In this document: positions 63,908-64,000 of the stretch, in pieces
Layout: every line of letters begins with the position of its first letter
Numbering within the stretch: position 1 is the stretch's first letter
Notes under the pieces: generated by a model
The model's input: only the letters and a program-made list of their open reading frames with translations
Told to the model about the DNA's origin: nothing
The model's database searches: none
Program-made: the position numbers and the translations under genes
Virus record (IMG/VR): IMGVR_UViG_3300030329_003954
Span: 27,107 to 91,106 of that record
Length of the DNA: 64,000 bases
Source of the DNA: a virus
Reading direction: 5' to 3' (one strand)

Positions 63908-64000
63908 GCACCTTTCTTTAGCATGGCACCGGAATATTTCGCGGGACTCCGATGGAACGATGCGTCGCCTCCGCCCCATACCTTGTGTCTCATGAATTTA

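Overview
The window is part of the genome of a T4-like tailed phage (contractile-tail Caudoviricetes). It carries homologues of the T4 head genes (21 protease, 22 scaffold, 23 capsid), neck and tail genes (14, 15, 18, 19) and core replication and transcription genes (46/47, 41, 32, uvsX, late sigma factor 55). The main genome is AT-rich, and its tRNAs read A/T-ending codons. The host cannot be named from sequence alone. Portal and large terminase are not in the window, so the genome continues on both sides.

Layout. 0-15.3 kb (+): structural block, from a 5'-truncated virion protein through the prohead genes to neck, sheath and tube, then a large unknown protein. 15.3-31.4 kb: replication and recombination. 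This includes a PD-(D/E)XK nuclease, late sigma factor (-), a family-A DNA polymerase split over three ORFs (the first fused to a uracil-DNA-glycosylase-like domain), ThyX, SbcD/SbcC-like gp47/gp46, class II ribonucleotide reductase, DnaB-like helicase and SSB. A minus-strand late pair (secreted glycoside hydrolase plus basic protein) is embedded at 19.5-22 kb. 31.5-44.4 kb (+): a run of overlapping glycan genes (GT4-like, GT25-like, GT11, GT6, GT29-like, SIS-HAD fusion, CMP-sugar synthetase, methyltransferases, cupins, mini aminotransferase, sulfotransferase, GT10-like, GDP-mannose dehydratase). 44.4-51.2 kb: MazG-like, UvsX, Clp-like ATPase, a sigma-like protein and small genes. 51.2-52.4 kb: five tRNAs and a degenerate tRNA-like RNA. 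52.4-56.5 kb: two minus-strand late genes, then small plus-strand genes.

56.5-58.2 kb is a minus-strand RNA-rich segment. It holds tRNA-Arg, ten exact copies of one 10-mer, micro-ORFs, two large structured RNAs, and an 84-nt RNA that reproduces both ends of tmRNA joined without the mRNA-like domain. It keeps the G3-U70 alanine identity pair and CCA. From 58.2 kb to the end is a GC-richer minus-strand arm of small, probably early, genes. Six of its transcription units end in copies of one conserved structured element.

Expression logic. About twenty genes start 5-9 nt after a TATAAT-like -10 box and have no Shine-Dalgarno sequence, which implies leaderless mRNAs. In the right arm these are full promoters with 15-16 bp spacers. 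Structural genes mostly use AGGAG/AGAGG ribosome sites, and several late genes follow a GGTAAATA box, a variant of the T4 late promoter TATAAATA that fits the phage's own gp55. The parts most worth follow-up are the tmRNA-mimic RNA locus, the 10-mer array, the repeated 3' elements, and the glycan cassette, whose enzyme classes match those that make animal ABH/Lewis/sialyl antigens.
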